Below are positions 1 through 11,157 of a stretch of 64,000 bases of DNA, one piece after another; the first letter of the stretch is position 1; each line of letters opens with the position of its first letter. The stretch spans positions 16,882,537-16,946,536 of the forward strand of contig CM055884.1 of NCBI GenBank assembly GCA_029582165.1, in the 5' to 3' direction. The translations under genes and the position numbers were made by a program. The notes beneath the pieces were generated by a model. It worked only from the letters and a program-made list of their open reading frames with translations. It was not told the DNA's origin and did no database searches. This DNA comes from Portulaca oleracea (lineage: Eukaryota > Streptophyta > Magnoliopsida > Caryophyllales > Portulacaceae).

Positions 1-227
1 ATCTTGTTAGGGACTTTTACAATATTTCCATTTTTTGGTTATTAAAGGTAGTGCATGAGTAAAGTTCGTTATAAGTACAATTCTTATTCAAGAAGAATTC
101 AAGAATGGGTTTTAGTTGTGATTTCAAAGATGGTTAAAGATCTCGTTGCATTAAGAACCCAAGGTCAAGGTTCTAAGTTTCTCATTTTTTTTATTTTTTT
201 TTATAAAGGCCTCGCCCATGTTTTATC

Positions 228-420
228 GTGCTTTAGAGCACACCACGTATAATCGTGCTGTAGAGCACCCCATGCTTAATTGTGTCGTAGTCACGCCAGG
301 ATAATTGTGCCTTGTGCACACCAAGGAAAAATACAAAGATGGTGCCTAAAGTGCACCCATGTAAATCATGTATGTGCCTTAGTGCACCCAAGGGATTATA
401 GTTAGTGCCTTAGATGCGCG
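228..420 (+). repeat. Array of seven GTGC...GCAC dyad boxes in the LTR
   Basis: Seven diverged 14-18 bp units begin at about 228, 255, 282, 307, 342, 374 and 405. Each has GTGC or GTGT on the left and a GCAC-like arm on the right followed by CCA (for example GTGCCTTAGTGCACCCA). Spacing is 25-35 bp. The array lies just downstream of the TATAAAG at 202-208, so it may fall in the transcribed leader. Confidence 0.6.
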
Positions 421-713
421 CTGTGAAAATCTGGCCAGTAGGATATTTATCCACCATCCGGATCTACCGATCGGTCCGGGTATGCGCATACGGAGGCTTA
501 GCCAATGATCGCAAGTAGGGGACCTTCAAGATAATAACAGGATAGCCAAGTTTAAGTTTCTTAAGTTACTCAAGTCTTTTGAACCAAAGTAAAGCTTTAC
601 GACTCACATGCCAAAATTTTATAAGGGTTAAGGTCAAGTTTATGTTATGGCTTTGTATGTTATATGTAAGTTATGTATGATTTAAGTTCTTTTGAAATTA
701 TGTTATATTACTT

Positions 714-1261
714 TTAACGATTATTGGACAAAAATAATACCAATATTGGGGGTATTGGCCGATAATAATACGAACAATTTTGTTGGACACTAACAGTACC
801 AACTTTGGACCTATTTTCCAGCAATAGTACACGACCGAGCTGGTAGGTTTCTTACTACGCAGAAAGATTATGTATCGCCTAATTGTCTGAGCTAAAGACC
901 AAAGTAAGTTGAAAAAAAGGTAAATGGTCACTTTTTTTTTGCTAATTAAGCAACATTAACAAACTTTGCGATACAATAATATAAAAACAACAATTTGATT
1001 GTTTTCTAGATAAATTGATCAATGTTGCTTAGATGGCAAAAAAAATTGGCGGTCAACATTTTTTCCACTTACTCTAACTTCAAGCTCACACAATTAGATG
1101 ATAAGTCGGTTTTTCATCGAGTTAAACACCTATCAACTTGGCAGCGTACTATTGCTAGTAAATAGGCCCATAATTGGTACCACTAGCTTCCAACAAAATT
1201 ATTGGTATTATTCTCGGCCAATACCCCCAAAGTTCATATTATTGTTGTCCAATAGTATGAT
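714..1261. mobile_element. Nonautonomous inverted-repeat element, probably MULE type
   Basis: About 65 bp at each end are inverted copies of each other. The left end reads from ATTATTGGACAA to TTTTGTTGG; the right end is its diverged reverse complement finishing TTGTCCAATAGT. Flanking 9-mers atattactt (705-713) and atattattt (1262-1270) differ at one base, as expected of an old 9-bp target duplication. The interior has no recognisable gene. Confidence 0.6.
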
Positions 1262-1918
1262 ATATTATTTCTAAGGTTATGGTTATGTATGTTACTTTTA
1301 CAAGGAAAAACTCAAAAGTATTTTCATCTAAGTTGTGATTTAAGTACAGGTTAAGTTATACTTTCCATGTACAGGTTGAGTAAGGTCAAGCTAGGTAAGT
1401 TTTGCTACCTTTTATTGTTTGTTTGTTATTTATATTGTTTTTAATGTTTTGGAACTGCGCTAAATAACTAAAACGAGTTATGGAAATATTCTTACGTTAT
1501 TAGGGGTATACGTACTGAGTTTAACTCATTTTTCAAAGTTTTATCTTTTCGTTTTAGGTATCTCGGCAAAGGAGAAGGGAAAAGCCCCGGAAGGATGAAA
1601 CCCTAGAGCTTCTTAAGGATATTGAAGGTGGTTAAAGACTCTTTATGAAATATTTAAGAGAAATTTGTGATAGTTTGGTTTGTATAAGTTTTATTGGGTT
1701 GTGTTATGTTGTCTTGAGGTGGTTCAAGTTAAGTTATGTCTCGATGATAAAAGTTCGGAGTTGGTTTATGTTTTCGTTGTTTAGTGGGGTTTTAGTCTTA
1801 GCTTTGTCCACTTTTGTGGATGGCGGTAATACTCCCAAGTGTTTATCCGCTGCTAATCATTGGGTTAGGTGTATCTTTAGCTTAATCTAGTGGTTAGTAA
1901 CCTGGAGGCGTTACAATG

Positions 1919-2128
1919 TTGGAATTGGTAATGAAAGTTGAATTATTTAACTTATGTTTAGAAATGAGCGTATGGCTCGATAGGATTAATCGATGTGTGG
2001 TCGTATATGTTTTGTGATATATATTGAAATTGACAATGAAAGTTGAATTATTTAACTTATGTTTTGAAATGAGGGTGTGGCTCGATAGGATTAATCGTCG
2101 TGTGATCGTATATGTTTTGTGATATATG
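1919..2128 (+). repeat. Two-copy tandem duplication, 105-bp unit
   Basis: Units 1919-2023 and 2024-2128 align end to end with only a few substitutions. Both contain GAATTATTTAACTTATGTTT and GGCTCGATAGGATTAATCG. The start of a third unit (ttgaaattg) follows at 2129. Noncoding. Confidence 0.85.
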
Positions 2129-2621
2129 TTGAAATTGTTGTTGATTGTGGTTAAGTGGGCGTGTGACCCCTTATTGTACCAGTTGAGTTTAAGTTGTCAA
2201 TTGCAGGTTTATTATAAGTATTTTTAAGTTGGGACAATCCATATTACAGAGGAAACTCTGCCGAAATTTCCCTAGGATATTAAGGAAAAAGGGTGTTTTT
2301 TTGGAATATGTAGGGTATGATAATCCCCTTTTCATTGTATGTAAACTAATAACACAAAGGTTAGTTTGAAAAGTTATGTATCTTCACTTCCCGTATTAAG
2401 TCTATTATCCTTGAGTGTATCTGAATCTCTGCATGTGCAAATTAGCTTTACTGGTGTGCCTTGACCATTTTTCCAGTTTTTATACGTTTCATTTTTTTCC
2501 CCTTTGCTATGTAGTGACAAAGGAGGAATATGCGTGTGATTTATGTTCATTTGAGATTTGTGTTGGATTATGTTGTTTTATGTTATGGTTGTTCATTATC
2601 ATAAATGTTGATCATTTGCAG
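2129..2621 (+). other. Gene-less stretch: LTR-like remnant, then CACTA intron
   Basis: The segment around 2245-2275 (gaggaaactctgccgaaat) has the look of gypsy LTR sequence. From about 2400 the sequence reads as intron running to the splice acceptor ttgcag at 2616-2621. Nothing else was recognised. Confidence 0.3.
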
Positions 2622-3029
2622 AATGATTATCTCGAGCAAGTGGCTGCAGCGAGCGTGGAACACAACTCTTTGGAAGCTAACACATTGTATTGCAATGTTG
2701 CTGGTGGCTTCCAAGTCAAAAACCAGTATGTGTACGATCTAGGATCATCTACGGGCATGTTCTATGAAAGGTCGGCATGCTCTTCACGCCCCGAGGGCCA
2801 GGGGTGTTCTTCCGCGTCCAACCCAACCCTAGCTGCTTCCTCTTCCTTAGTGGCTGAACAGCAGATTTTGAGGTCTCAAATCTCGCAATACCAGCATCTG
2901 TTAAGCCAATTTGAAGGAAGACTCTCGCAAGTTGAACAAAACCAACAGCAGGATGGGACACCCTCGAGCGGTCAATTCTCTCCCTCCAATTTTATAAACA
3001 ACTCATCTCCCTATGACTCTTCTAGCTAG
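2622..3029 (+). pseudogene. CACTA (En/Spm) element protein, C-terminal exon
   Basis: The exon begins after the acceptor TTTGCAG ending at 2621 and stays open for 135 codons to TAG at 3027-3029. The pattern KNQYVYDLGSSTGMFYER followed by a Ser/Ala-rich linker and a Gln-rich coiled coil (about residues 75-115 of the exon) is typical of the C-terminus of plant En/Spm 'transposase_24' proteins. The upstream exons are absent because the sequence to the left is LTR-derived. The gene is therefore a 3' remnant, though this exon carries no stop or frameshift. It lies 1.3 kb before a CACTA terminus at 4362 in the matching orientation. The open frame before 2622 (from 2415) is intronic and I do not count it as coding. 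Confidence 0.65.
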
Positions 3030-3081
3030 TTAGATTATTATTACATTTTAGTAGGACATGTTTTATTTTAGACATTGAAAT

Positions 3082-3946
3082 CAATAAATTACTGAAAGGT
3101 ACCTTATGTTTTGAAGTATCAATTTTTAGGGGACTATATTATTGGAAATTATTTCTAGGTATCTCGTGTTTCGTAGTACCTATTTTCTAGTGACAAATTA
3201 TATTTTGAATTTATTACAAGATGCCCAAGACTATCTAAAACTGCAAAAAATATCCATACCTTGATAAAAGCTTGTCAATTTATTACATTTTCGCTTGCAT
3301 TAATATTTGTTTTAAATAATTAGCTTAGATCTCTTTGAACTTGCCTTTAGTAATAACAAAGGATTTGTTGAAATTATTATAGATGATGAATCTGATTCCG
3401 ATTATGAAGATACTAGTCATAAGATGGAAGAAAATTTAGTGAATCTAGGAGACTTACAAGGAGAGGAATTCATAGTAGATGATGAAAATCAAGGTGAAGA
3501 AGTTCAAGGTGGTGGGTAAGTCCAATTATCTAAAAGGATATGATTTCCAAAAAGTCCATCTTTAAGTTAAAATCAAAATATGTTTGTGAAATGATGGAGG
3601 GTAACCTAGAGATTAAAGATTGCGAGTATGAATCTTCACTTTCAAATATATTTTGACTAAGGCTATAAATTTTGACTAAGGCTCTGATACCAATGGAAAA
3701 GAGATCTAACCTAATTATTTAAAATAAATATTAATGCAGGTGAAAATATAAATTGACAAACTTTTATTAAGGTAGGAGTACTTTTTGCAGTTTTAGATAG
3801 TCTTAGGGATCTTGTAATAAATTTAAAATATAATTTATCACCAGAAAATAGGTAAGAAACATGGGGTACCTAGAAATAATTTCCAATAATATGGTCCCCT
3901 AAAAATAGATATTGTAAAACATATGGTACCTTTTAGTAATTTATTG
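3082..3946. mobile_element. Foldback MULE-like element with 9-bp target duplication
   Basis: About 260 bp at 3082-3340 reappear inverted at 3685-3946, beginning CAATAAATTACTGAAAGGTACC on the left. The flanks cattgaaat (3073-3081) and cattaaaat (3947-3955) form a 9-bp duplication with one mismatch. The core (3341-3684) has a short acidic open stretch that resembles no known protein. The element lies in the 3' untranslated part of the CACTA remnant. Confidence 0.75.
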
Positions 3947-3955
3947 CATTAAAAT

Positions 3956-4362
3956 GTATGACCATTTATGGCGACCGTTTGTGTGTTATTTGTAATATAT
4001 GGCGACCGTTTAGTATTGTGAATATATTAATGTTAGCGACTGTTTAAGTGTTATTTCTCGACCGTTTGAAATTATACTTAAGCATCAACTTTCAAAGACC
4101 AAAGCATGGGAAAAAAACAAAAAAAAGATGAATCTTGCAACCGTTCAATTTAACGGTCGCTAAGTTGCCACCGTTAATGAACGGTCGCCCTGGGCGACCG
4201 TTCATGAACAGTCGCAACTTAGCGACCGTTTAATTGAACGGTCGCCCGGCTCTGCAAACGACCATTCAGACATGACCGAAATGAACGGTCATAAATGAAC
4301 GATCATGCGCCCTCCGTTGCGGCCGTTCAAAACGGTCTTATTATTCAAACCTTCTTGTAGTG
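3956..4362 (+). mobile_element. CACTA element 3' terminus with subterminal repeats
   Basis: The last bases CCTTCTTGTAGTG (4350-4362) are the reverse complement of the canonical CACTACAAGAAGG terminus. The preceding 400 bp contain many copies of GCGACCGTT and AACGGTCGC in both orientations, the transposase-binding subterminal repeats expected of this superfamily. The matching 5' end was not found, so the element is truncated. Confidence 0.85.
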
Positions 4363-5334
4363 GACCAGGGTTTGAAAAAAAATTGATGTTAGTTTTTAGG
4401 GCCCAACATGTGCAACCTTAGTATTATAAGAGGCCTCGTTCCACCACCCACTTCATGCAGTAAGGGCTCACCGCCTCAGTCACAACCTTAGTAATTAGGT
4501 ATCATTTAAAGGGAAGTACGTGAATCACGTGACAAGTTGAAGTATCATGACAAATTAACCTAATTATTACAAGCTACTCTCCTCCATTTTGCGCAGCCAG
4601 AAGACCAGAAGTCAAGACTGACCTCCACAATCCCAACTTCTCCTCCTTCTTCCTCTGTCTCTATTTTCCCATTTCTAACAGACACATTGACTTACCTAGA
4701 AAGATAACCCACAGAGATCCTTCTTTCCTCTCCATGTCTCTTAGAATTATACGTAGAAACACACAAAAAGGAAAAAAATGCATTTTTAGCTACTGAAAAC
4801 TTGCGAAATCCAGTCCTCTCAACCATCTTGACTTTGGGTAATGGTAGCAAGGATAAGAGGAGGAAGAAGAATAAAAGAGGGGATGCTAAGAAGATGACCA
4901 ACGAGCAATCCTTCACTTTGAAATGTGTTAAAGAATGAGTCTTTTTTAGGGATGGTAGTGGGTTCTAGACCCAACCCAAATCCACCCAGACCGACCCATT
5001 CAGGTGGGTTTGGGTCCAAATATTTTAGACCCATTGGGTTCGGTCGGGTTTTGGGTCCACTACAAATTTTGCGAGTCTAGGCACAAACCCGTGGACCCGA
5101 CCCATTCACCCGTCAAATTATACATATTTTGCTCAGTGCCCAAAGAATGTAAGCACTAAATTCTTAATTTTCGCATTAATAAAATTCTTAGTATCGTTAC
5201 GTTCAACGCATTTTTTGGAATGAGCCTCAATTTACAAACTGATTTGTTATATTGCTTGGGGCCCCAAGAATGTCAAGACATGGCCTTATGTAGGCCAAGA
5301 ATAGGATGTTCAAGGGGAAGGAACTAACCAAGGA
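4363..5334. other. Gene-less stretch with a GACCCA-rich fragment
   Basis: Bases 4950-5110 repeat GACCCA/TGGGTC and GACCCGACCC words, like the interiors of the hAT-like elements at 5748 and 59146. No clear ends are visible. ORFs on the minus strand here are chance frames. Confidence 0.3.
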
Positions 5335-5590
5335 TACTTATGGTTTCTAGAAGAGAATGTCGAAATTAAGAAGCAAATCCCTCAAATCGAGGTAGTAAGA
5401 GAATATGATCGATGATGTTTTCCCTGAAGGATTTCCCTCGGCTAGGAAGATTCAATTCTAAATAGATTTGGTGTCATCAACAGTTCCAATATCTAAAGCA
5501 CCATACATAATGACTCCTTCAAAATTAGCAAAATTAAAGATACAGCTACACGAGCTGCTAAGCCAAAAGTATGTCAGAATTGAAGTCAAA
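5335..5590 (+). pseudogene. Ty3/gypsy pol fragment, reverse transcriptase N-terminus
   Basis: The decayed reading frame contains DDVFPEGFP, then [20 protein letters not shown], then a segment ending LLSQKYVRI. These correspond to the conserved start of the gypsy reverse transcriptase region (consensus type DVFPEELPG...PISKAPYRMAP...LLDKGFIRP). Stops interrupt the frame, for example before IDLV. Sequence after 5590 no longer matches, so only about 80 residues of the domain survive. It is a genomic scrap with no visible LTR partners. Confidence 0.75.
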
Positions 5591-5747
5591 GAATATGTTG
5601 ACCATATCAAATATACCGTCCGCCTTTCCTTCTTTAGGGAGGACCTCGAGAATCACCCCGAGTGTCCTGAACCGGAAGCTTTCAGTTAGAAACTTTTCCC
5701 ATATCCCTTAAATATGAAAATAGAGATTAGCCTTATAAAATGATCAC
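5591..5747. other. Short unassigned spacer
   Basis: It continues one open frame from the pol scrap but without recognisable conservation. Nothing functional was seen. Confidence 0.3.
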
Positions 5748-6316
5748 TAGGGTTGTTAAAAAAAAAAAACTCATCCCGAAAAACCCGATCTGAAAACCCG
5801 TTACCCCGTCACAAATTTGGGGTACCCGAACCAAAAAATTGATTTTAATTGGTTGGGTACCCGAACTGGAAAAAGATTGGGTAATCGGTTCGGATACAGA
5901 TCGACCCCTAGCCAAAATCGGGTACCCGAATTACCCGAAATTAAAATAATGATAACAAAAATACGAAAGCGAAATTAGTGACTTTAATTATAAAAGGTAA
6001 TTACCCGAATTACTCAAAATTAAAATGTATGTAGCATAGTGTGACTAACTTTCTTTCAAATAATAATAAAATTAGTGGCTTTAATTATAAATTTACAAAT
6101 TAAAATAAAAAATAATAAAAGCGAAAACTCATAAAATTAGAATTAATCAGGTCTTTTGGTTAACCGGTATCCGATCTAAAAATTTCAGGTACCCAAACTT
6201 TGGATACCCGAAACTTTCGGTTACGGTTACGATTTGAGGGTATGGCTGACCCGAAGTTTTGGTTACCCGAAAAAATTATCCAATGGGTTCGGGTACCCGA
6301 TTCATGAACACCCCTA
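5748..6316. mobile_element. hAT-like nonautonomous element
   Basis: The left end TAGGGTTGTT and right end AACACCCCTA are near-perfect inverted repeats of the TAGGGGTGTT type found on plant hAT-like MITEs. The interior repeats GGGTACCCGA in both directions and can form a long hairpin. The possible 8-bp duplications (atgatcac and cataccac) match poorly, so the insertion is old or the ends are slightly misplaced. Confidence 0.55.
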
Positions 6317-7545
6317 CATACCACGGACCGTGGTGAGCAGCAGAATGCTGCCTAAGAGGACACTATGGATGGTGGCAGAGCCCACTACTGACCGTGGTGG
6401 CCCTTGCCACCCATGTGGTGCTTCCTCCTGACCCCCATGGGGTATCGATGCTCCCCTAGACCAATACCCTATCGTTCCGACTCCTTTTTCCAACATACTC
6501 TTACCTCGAAGTACTGATATGTGTAACCCTTGGGATCAACTAACACAGTTATGATTGAACTATTTAATCACTAATTAATAGATCTTCTAGCAAAGATTTT
6601 AATCACCGTGCCACGTTGGCTTGAGTAATCAGATGTAATTGAATATTGTCGATACATTCCCAACAATCTCCCACTTGTTCCATAAGTGTTCATTGTACAA
6701 ATTCCCTTGTCTCTTAATGTCTCGGATCCGGATAAGATAAGTCCATGTCATCCTTATTTAGCCTGATTGTTTCTCAATCTCTGAGTTAGACTTGAAAAAT
6801 AGATGATCAAATATTGATCTATCTAGGCTTGGCCAAGCATCCAGTCCATTTTCCAGTCTAAGCTCATTGAGTGGCATGTGAGATATAAAACCCTTAGAGA
6901 AGGTGAACAATGTCGTCTTGTTCAACTACAAATCAACACACGACCCAAAGCAACCCGAACATCTCCCATTTCACATCCTTTTATGAAAGGTTTCGGACGC
7001 GTTTCAAAGCTACAACGAATCATGTATGAAGTGTAAAGAACTCAAGATTGAGGAATTTCTTTGAGTTGGTGGAAATTCTTATGACAATTACAATAACTTA
7101 AAGAATTTCTCATTGTGGGTCAGTTTAGTAAATATTCTCCAACATTTTACCAATGTGATTGACTCTGACATCCAATGTCCCTATCATCATGAAAACTCGA
7201 TCATCACATCAATCTTATACGCTAATTGATTGCAATCATCACTGTCCCAACATGATGATCCAATTAGAAACTCGGTCAACATTCGACCACGTTTAACATT
7301 TCTAATTTCTCCAGATGGGGCTTCATAAGACCAAACATCATTTGTTTTTCCCATTTCGGACAAGCTAACATTTTAGATGTTTGTTCAATTCTAAACCTCA
7401 ATTAAACATAACATATTGAGCTTTATTGATAAATAAAACATCTTTACAACTCGCGAATCAATGTAACCATGAGAAGTAAGTCATCCGCATGCTAGTGTCT
7501 GACTCTAAACTTATGCTAGGAACTCTTTTTTAATTAAGAATTGTA
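6317..7545. other. Gene-less stretch, probably an old LTR
   Basis: The phrase CAACAATCTCCCACTTG near 6670 is familiar from plant Ty1/copia LTR regions, and base composition fits an LTR on the minus strand. Ends and coding parts were not found. Confidence 0.3.
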
Positions 7546-8302
7546 GTGACATTATTTTGTGCCTACAGGGCTAGAAGGGAGATGGCCTTTAGGTTTAAAT
7601 TTTTCTTCCTCTCATTTTCAGGAGAATTTTTTAGTTTTTCTTATCTCAAATTTTCTATGCACTTTTCCAACTATTTTTTTATTACTTTTTCTTCAATCCA
7701 AACAATGAAAACATTCATATTTTTCATATTTATTTCTTTCCGCCCAAATTTTTCTGCAATCCAAACGCCCTCTAAAAGAACAGTGTCTAAGAGCACATGC
7801 AAAGCGGAACGGAACCGGTGGAATTCTATAGAAATTCCCACGCAAAAGCTACACTGTGGAATGTAAATGATTTGGCATGCGAGATAGAACGCAGTAGAGA
7901 TCTGGAATTTGATACTGTAAAACAATTTTTTTATCGGGTTTTAAACTTAGGGGAAATTCCAAATGGTAGGCATGAGTTATTGGGTATTCCAAATGGTAGA
8001 CACCATTTTTACCTTTTCCAAATGGTAAGCTTAAATTCCAAAAAATTCCATCCCGTAGACACTTACTAACCTGCCGTTTGAAATTGTAAAAAAAAAAAGA
8101 AAATACAAAACATTGAAATTGAGAGAACAGAACTGGAAATCCCAGTCTGTTCGACATTTCGTCCGCCCAGCTAGCCCAACCATCTCCTCCCAACGCCCAA
8201 CCAAAGGCCAGACATCTCCGTCGCCGCCGCATCATCTCGTCGGTCGCCGTCGTCGTACGCCGTTGTTGCTCGCCGGCCATCGTCGCTCGCGCTCCCCCAT
8301 GG

Positions 8303-8806
8303 ATTCCCCCTTAAAAAATCACCCTCCCCCAGAAAATACAACAGGGCCACCAATACCCACAGTGAATGCTCTCTCCTTGAAATCTTTGGTAGACAAAGGA
8401 GGAGCCCTTCTGCTGAAATAGCCAGGAGAGTATATGGGTTCATGTGTATGCGGTGCCAATCCATCATGGCTATGGTACACCTTCCCATCTGCTCCTACCC
8501 ATGTATTTTCCCCTCCATTTTTCCCCCTTCACATACAATTAAACAACAAACAAACACCCAAATTGAATAAGGCCTTAATGATTTTTCATTTTGATATATG
8601 ATACTAATTAAATATCAATAAAAAAAACTTACTCATGATGATGGTGGTGCTGGTCATCATGTTCATGTTCATGATGCATGGTCATGGTGAGCTTCATGAG
8701 CATGAGGGTTCAAGGAATCCATGGCGGCGATGGGGAGAAAAGGGAGAAGAATAGTTGCAAACCATTTCCAGAATTCCCCCTTAAAAAATCACCCTCCCCC
8801 AGAAAA
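8303..8806. repeat. 34-bp direct repeat of UREG intron sequence
   Basis: An identical block starting ATTCCCCCTTAAAAAATC lies at 8303-8336 and 8773-8806, on either side of the captured exons. The first copy is the beginning of the intron after exon 2. The second copy lies upstream of exon 1 in transcript sense, so the captured DNA was rearranged internally. Confidence 0.85.
8340..8722 (-). pseudogene. UREG: Captured exons 1-2 of urease accessory protein G
   Basis: UreG is the GTPase that loads nickel into urease. On the minus strand, exon 1 starts with ATG at 8722-8720 in a strong GCCGCCATGG context. It encodes the His-rich nickel-binding N-terminus and ends at a GTAAGT donor (8632-8627). One inserted base in the His run breaks the frame. 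After an intron, exon 2 (about 8512-8340) reads WVGADGKVYHSHDG, then HEPIYSPGYFSRRAPP and ERAFTVGIGGPV. It stops exactly before the P-loop GTGKT at another donor-like GTATTT. The nucleotide-binding domain was not captured, so no active UreG can be made. The match to plant UreG is unmistakable, and the surrounding inverted repeats mark transposon capture. Confidence 0.9.
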
Positions 8807-8989
8807 CACAAACTCTGCTCCCACTTTCCTTCATACCCAAATATTCTTGATAAACCTCAATGTTACCGCCTTAAACCTCGGTTTTCAGGTTGTGTTTCGA
8901 GAGTATTTTACCTACTTTGACACAAATTCGACTTGGTTTAGCTCAACTTCGGTTGTTGTAGCTACAATACTTAACTTTGTCAATTGTAG

Positions 8990-10090
8990 GTGAATTTTGG
9001 GTGATTCACGATGCTTTAATTATTATTGGATGAAACGTGAAGAAGTCGTGAAGAAGCCGAGATGCAAAGAGCGCGTGAAGGATCTCAAATAAGACTTTTC
9101 CCGAGGCGCATACCTGAGGGCACGGTGTGTGCAGTCAATTTCAAAGCAGCGACACCTAGGTGCACACCGTGAGCTACTTTGTGTACAATGCCTAGAAATC
9201 AATTTTATTGTTTTAATTAGAAGAAAAGGGCAGTTTTTCATTTATTATGTTAGTTTCCCTCTTTTTCCTAGGTTTGAGAGGTTTTATCTCTAGCCTCTCT
9301 AGAGGCTTTTAGGTTAGTTCTTGGATTTAATTGCTTTTCTATGCATCAGATTCATGGATTTCGCTTCCAATTCTATAATTCAAGACTAAGTTTCTCTTCT
9401 TCTATCCCTTTCTCTATATTTTCTCCTTTGTTAATTTCTTGTTTTCTTGTGTTGTTTGGGTTGTGATTGATGTGTTTGACAATGAATTAATCTTGTTTTA
9501 GTCCTAATCTATCTAAACTCATGCTTGTAGTTAGAGGTTTTCTCATGCCCACCACGTGTTCGATGAAATGCTCGAGAGAGTGTTCATTTATATTTCTTTG
9601 GGCAATTGATGTATGCCAAGAGGTGAGATTAATTTGCTTGTGTGGTAGAGAAAATAGTTAGGGTTTTTGACATGAGAATAGTCGAATTCTAACTAGGTCT
9701 AGGGTTGCTATTCTTGTAGTTTAATTAGACTAACTCCATGAGAATAGGCAGTTAGAATAGTTAGACTAGCCCTTAACCCTCGAGAGAGGGCTTTGGTGAG
9801 CTTTAATGGTGCAACCGATCACTCTTAATTACTTGTTCAGAATTGGTAGATTAGGTCGTTCAAACTGATTAGTTGTTGATTACCGATTTTGTTGCCTGAA
9901 CATCTTTTTATTGCTTTCGTAGTTTGTTGTTTGATAATCACCATCCTTGGTTAATCTACCTAACTTGAAACACTTGAGTCCACTCTGAGTGCTTGGAACA
10001 CGACTCCTTGAGATCGACAACTGTACTCCCAAAAGTACGACAACAATTCTCCCCCTTTCACAAATCCCCATTCAATTCCACTAATCAATC
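8990..10090 (+). other. LTR-like block inside the Pack-MULE
   Basis: The text resembles a gypsy LTR plus leader, with a run like ACACGACTCCTTGAGATCGACAACTG near 9998. At 9105-9175 lie inverted GC-rich phrases (GCACGGTGTGTGC and GTGCACACCGTG). No terminal repeat partner or coding frame was found. Confidence 0.3.
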
Positions 10091-10146
10091 ATCTTCCCCA
10101 ATAAAATTTTCTGGGAATTCAAGCCAATTCTGAGATAGGTTTATGT

Positions 10147-10275
10147 GTGCACAAGCAGAGATACAGCAAATCAATCCTGGGTCTCATCTTCTTCGCTCTA
10201 CTAACACTAACTTACCTCTTCTTAATCGGCACCATTGATTTTCGATCTCAACTCGTTCCTTTCCTTCAATTCGAG
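10147..10275 (+). pseudogene. Possible captured exon encoding a signal-anchor peptide
   Basis: The frame reads KQRYSKSILGLIFFALLTLT and then YLFLIGTIDFRS, a basic N-terminus followed by one transmembrane segment of about 20 residues, as in Golgi type II enzymes. The following Arg-rich low-complexity codons do not look native. I do not recognise the parent gene. Its location between MULE inverted repeats suggests a second captured fragment. Confidence 0.35.
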
Positions 10276-10744
10276 CCGACAGAGCGCGAGCGACGACGAC
10301 CGACGAGCAACAACGGCGTGCGACGACGGCGACCGATGAGATGTCGCGCAACGAGAGATGTCCGCTTTTTGGTCAAGGCGGAGGAGATGGTGGGCTAGGC
10401 GGATTTAAAGGTCGAATGCACTAGGATTTCGATTGTTTTCTCAATTTCAATATTTTGTATTTTTTTTTACAATTTCAAATGGTAGGATAGTAAGTGTCTA
10501 CGGGATGGAATTTTTTGGAATTTAAGCCTACCATTTGGAAAAGGTAAAAATGGTGTCTACAATTTGGAATACCTAGTAACTCATGCCTACCATTTGGAAT
10601 TTCCCTAAATTTAAAAAACCAAAGAGTACATATATGTTTTTATATTTATGGGTATTTAGAGGCTTGGAGTATTTAATTAAATATACAAAATATAGCAAAT
10701 TTTGTCTGTCTTCCTCAATTTCCAAATGTCAATTTTAATTTTAC

Positions 10745-11157
10745 TAAATAAAACGGGAAATTAGAATTAAATAAACCAATCTTTGGGGGTGCTTTGATAT
10801 AACGAACAAACCTTGAAAATTAATATTAGACAAACTGACCTTAATATATTGCTTTTTCCAGCAAACCGTCACCGAGTCAAACTCATGGGAAGTGTGACGT
10901 GACGGTGGCGGAAGCTTACATGGAGGGTGTTTTAGCCAAAAAAAAAGGAACATTAATATTAGTCACTATGAGAAGCTTCCGCCAATAAGCTTCTGCCATC
11001 ACCACGTCACACTTTCGACGAGCTTGACTTGGTGGCGGTTTGCTGGAAAAAAACAACCTATTAAGGTCAATTTGTATAATATTAATGTTCAAGGTTGGTT
11101 CGTAATATCAAAACACCCCCAAAGGTTGGTTTATTTAATTCCCCTTTCCCAAATAAA
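10745..11157. mobile_element. Foldback MITE
   Basis: About 130 bp from AATAAAACGGG on the left (through AATAAACCAATCTTTGGGGG) recur inverted at the right end. The middle is also self-complementary (GTGTGACGTGACGGTGGCGG against GGTGGCGG...CACGTCACAC), so nearly the whole element can fold into a hairpin. No coding content. Confidence 0.7.

Larger units (their letters stand above)
1..1915 (+). mobile_element. Ty3/gypsy-type LTR, 3' portion (left end outside window)
   Basis: No convincing coding region lies here. The segment ends in GGCGTTACA at 1907-1915, the same end as the long LTR finishing at 38122, which suggests a related Tekay/Del-like LTR read on the plus strand. A TATAAAG at 202-208 precedes an array of GTGC dyads. 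The LTR is interrupted by an inverted-repeat element at 714-1261. The left boundary is not in the window, and the short ORFs at 55-252 and 1645-1890 resemble no known protein. Confidence 0.4.
7947..10608. mobile_element. Pack-MULE-like element carrying UREG exons
   Basis: About 150 bp at 7947-8100 (TTAGGGGAAATTCCAAATGG...) recur inverted at 10458-10608 with some ten differences, so these are long terminal inverted repeats. Flanking bases are similar AT-rich strings but give no clean 9-bp duplication. Between the repeats are fragments of at least one unrelated host gene (UREG, minus strand) and an LTR-like block. No MULE transposase is present. Confidence 0.75.

Noticed and set aside
228..420. 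CRISPR-like array
   Set aside because: Units are short, diverged palindromes without unique equal-length spacers, in plant nuclear LTR DNA; the same argument excludes 26879-27227.
2415..2621. N-terminal membrane segment of a 204-residue protein
   Set aside because: The hydrophobic first 69 codons precede a clear splice acceptor and look like intron; only the part after 2622 resembles a protein family.
8113..8488. Plus- and minus-strand frames with RRRR and HH-rich residues as separate genes
   Set aside because: They overlap the UREG exons in other frames or run through the captured GC-rich flank.
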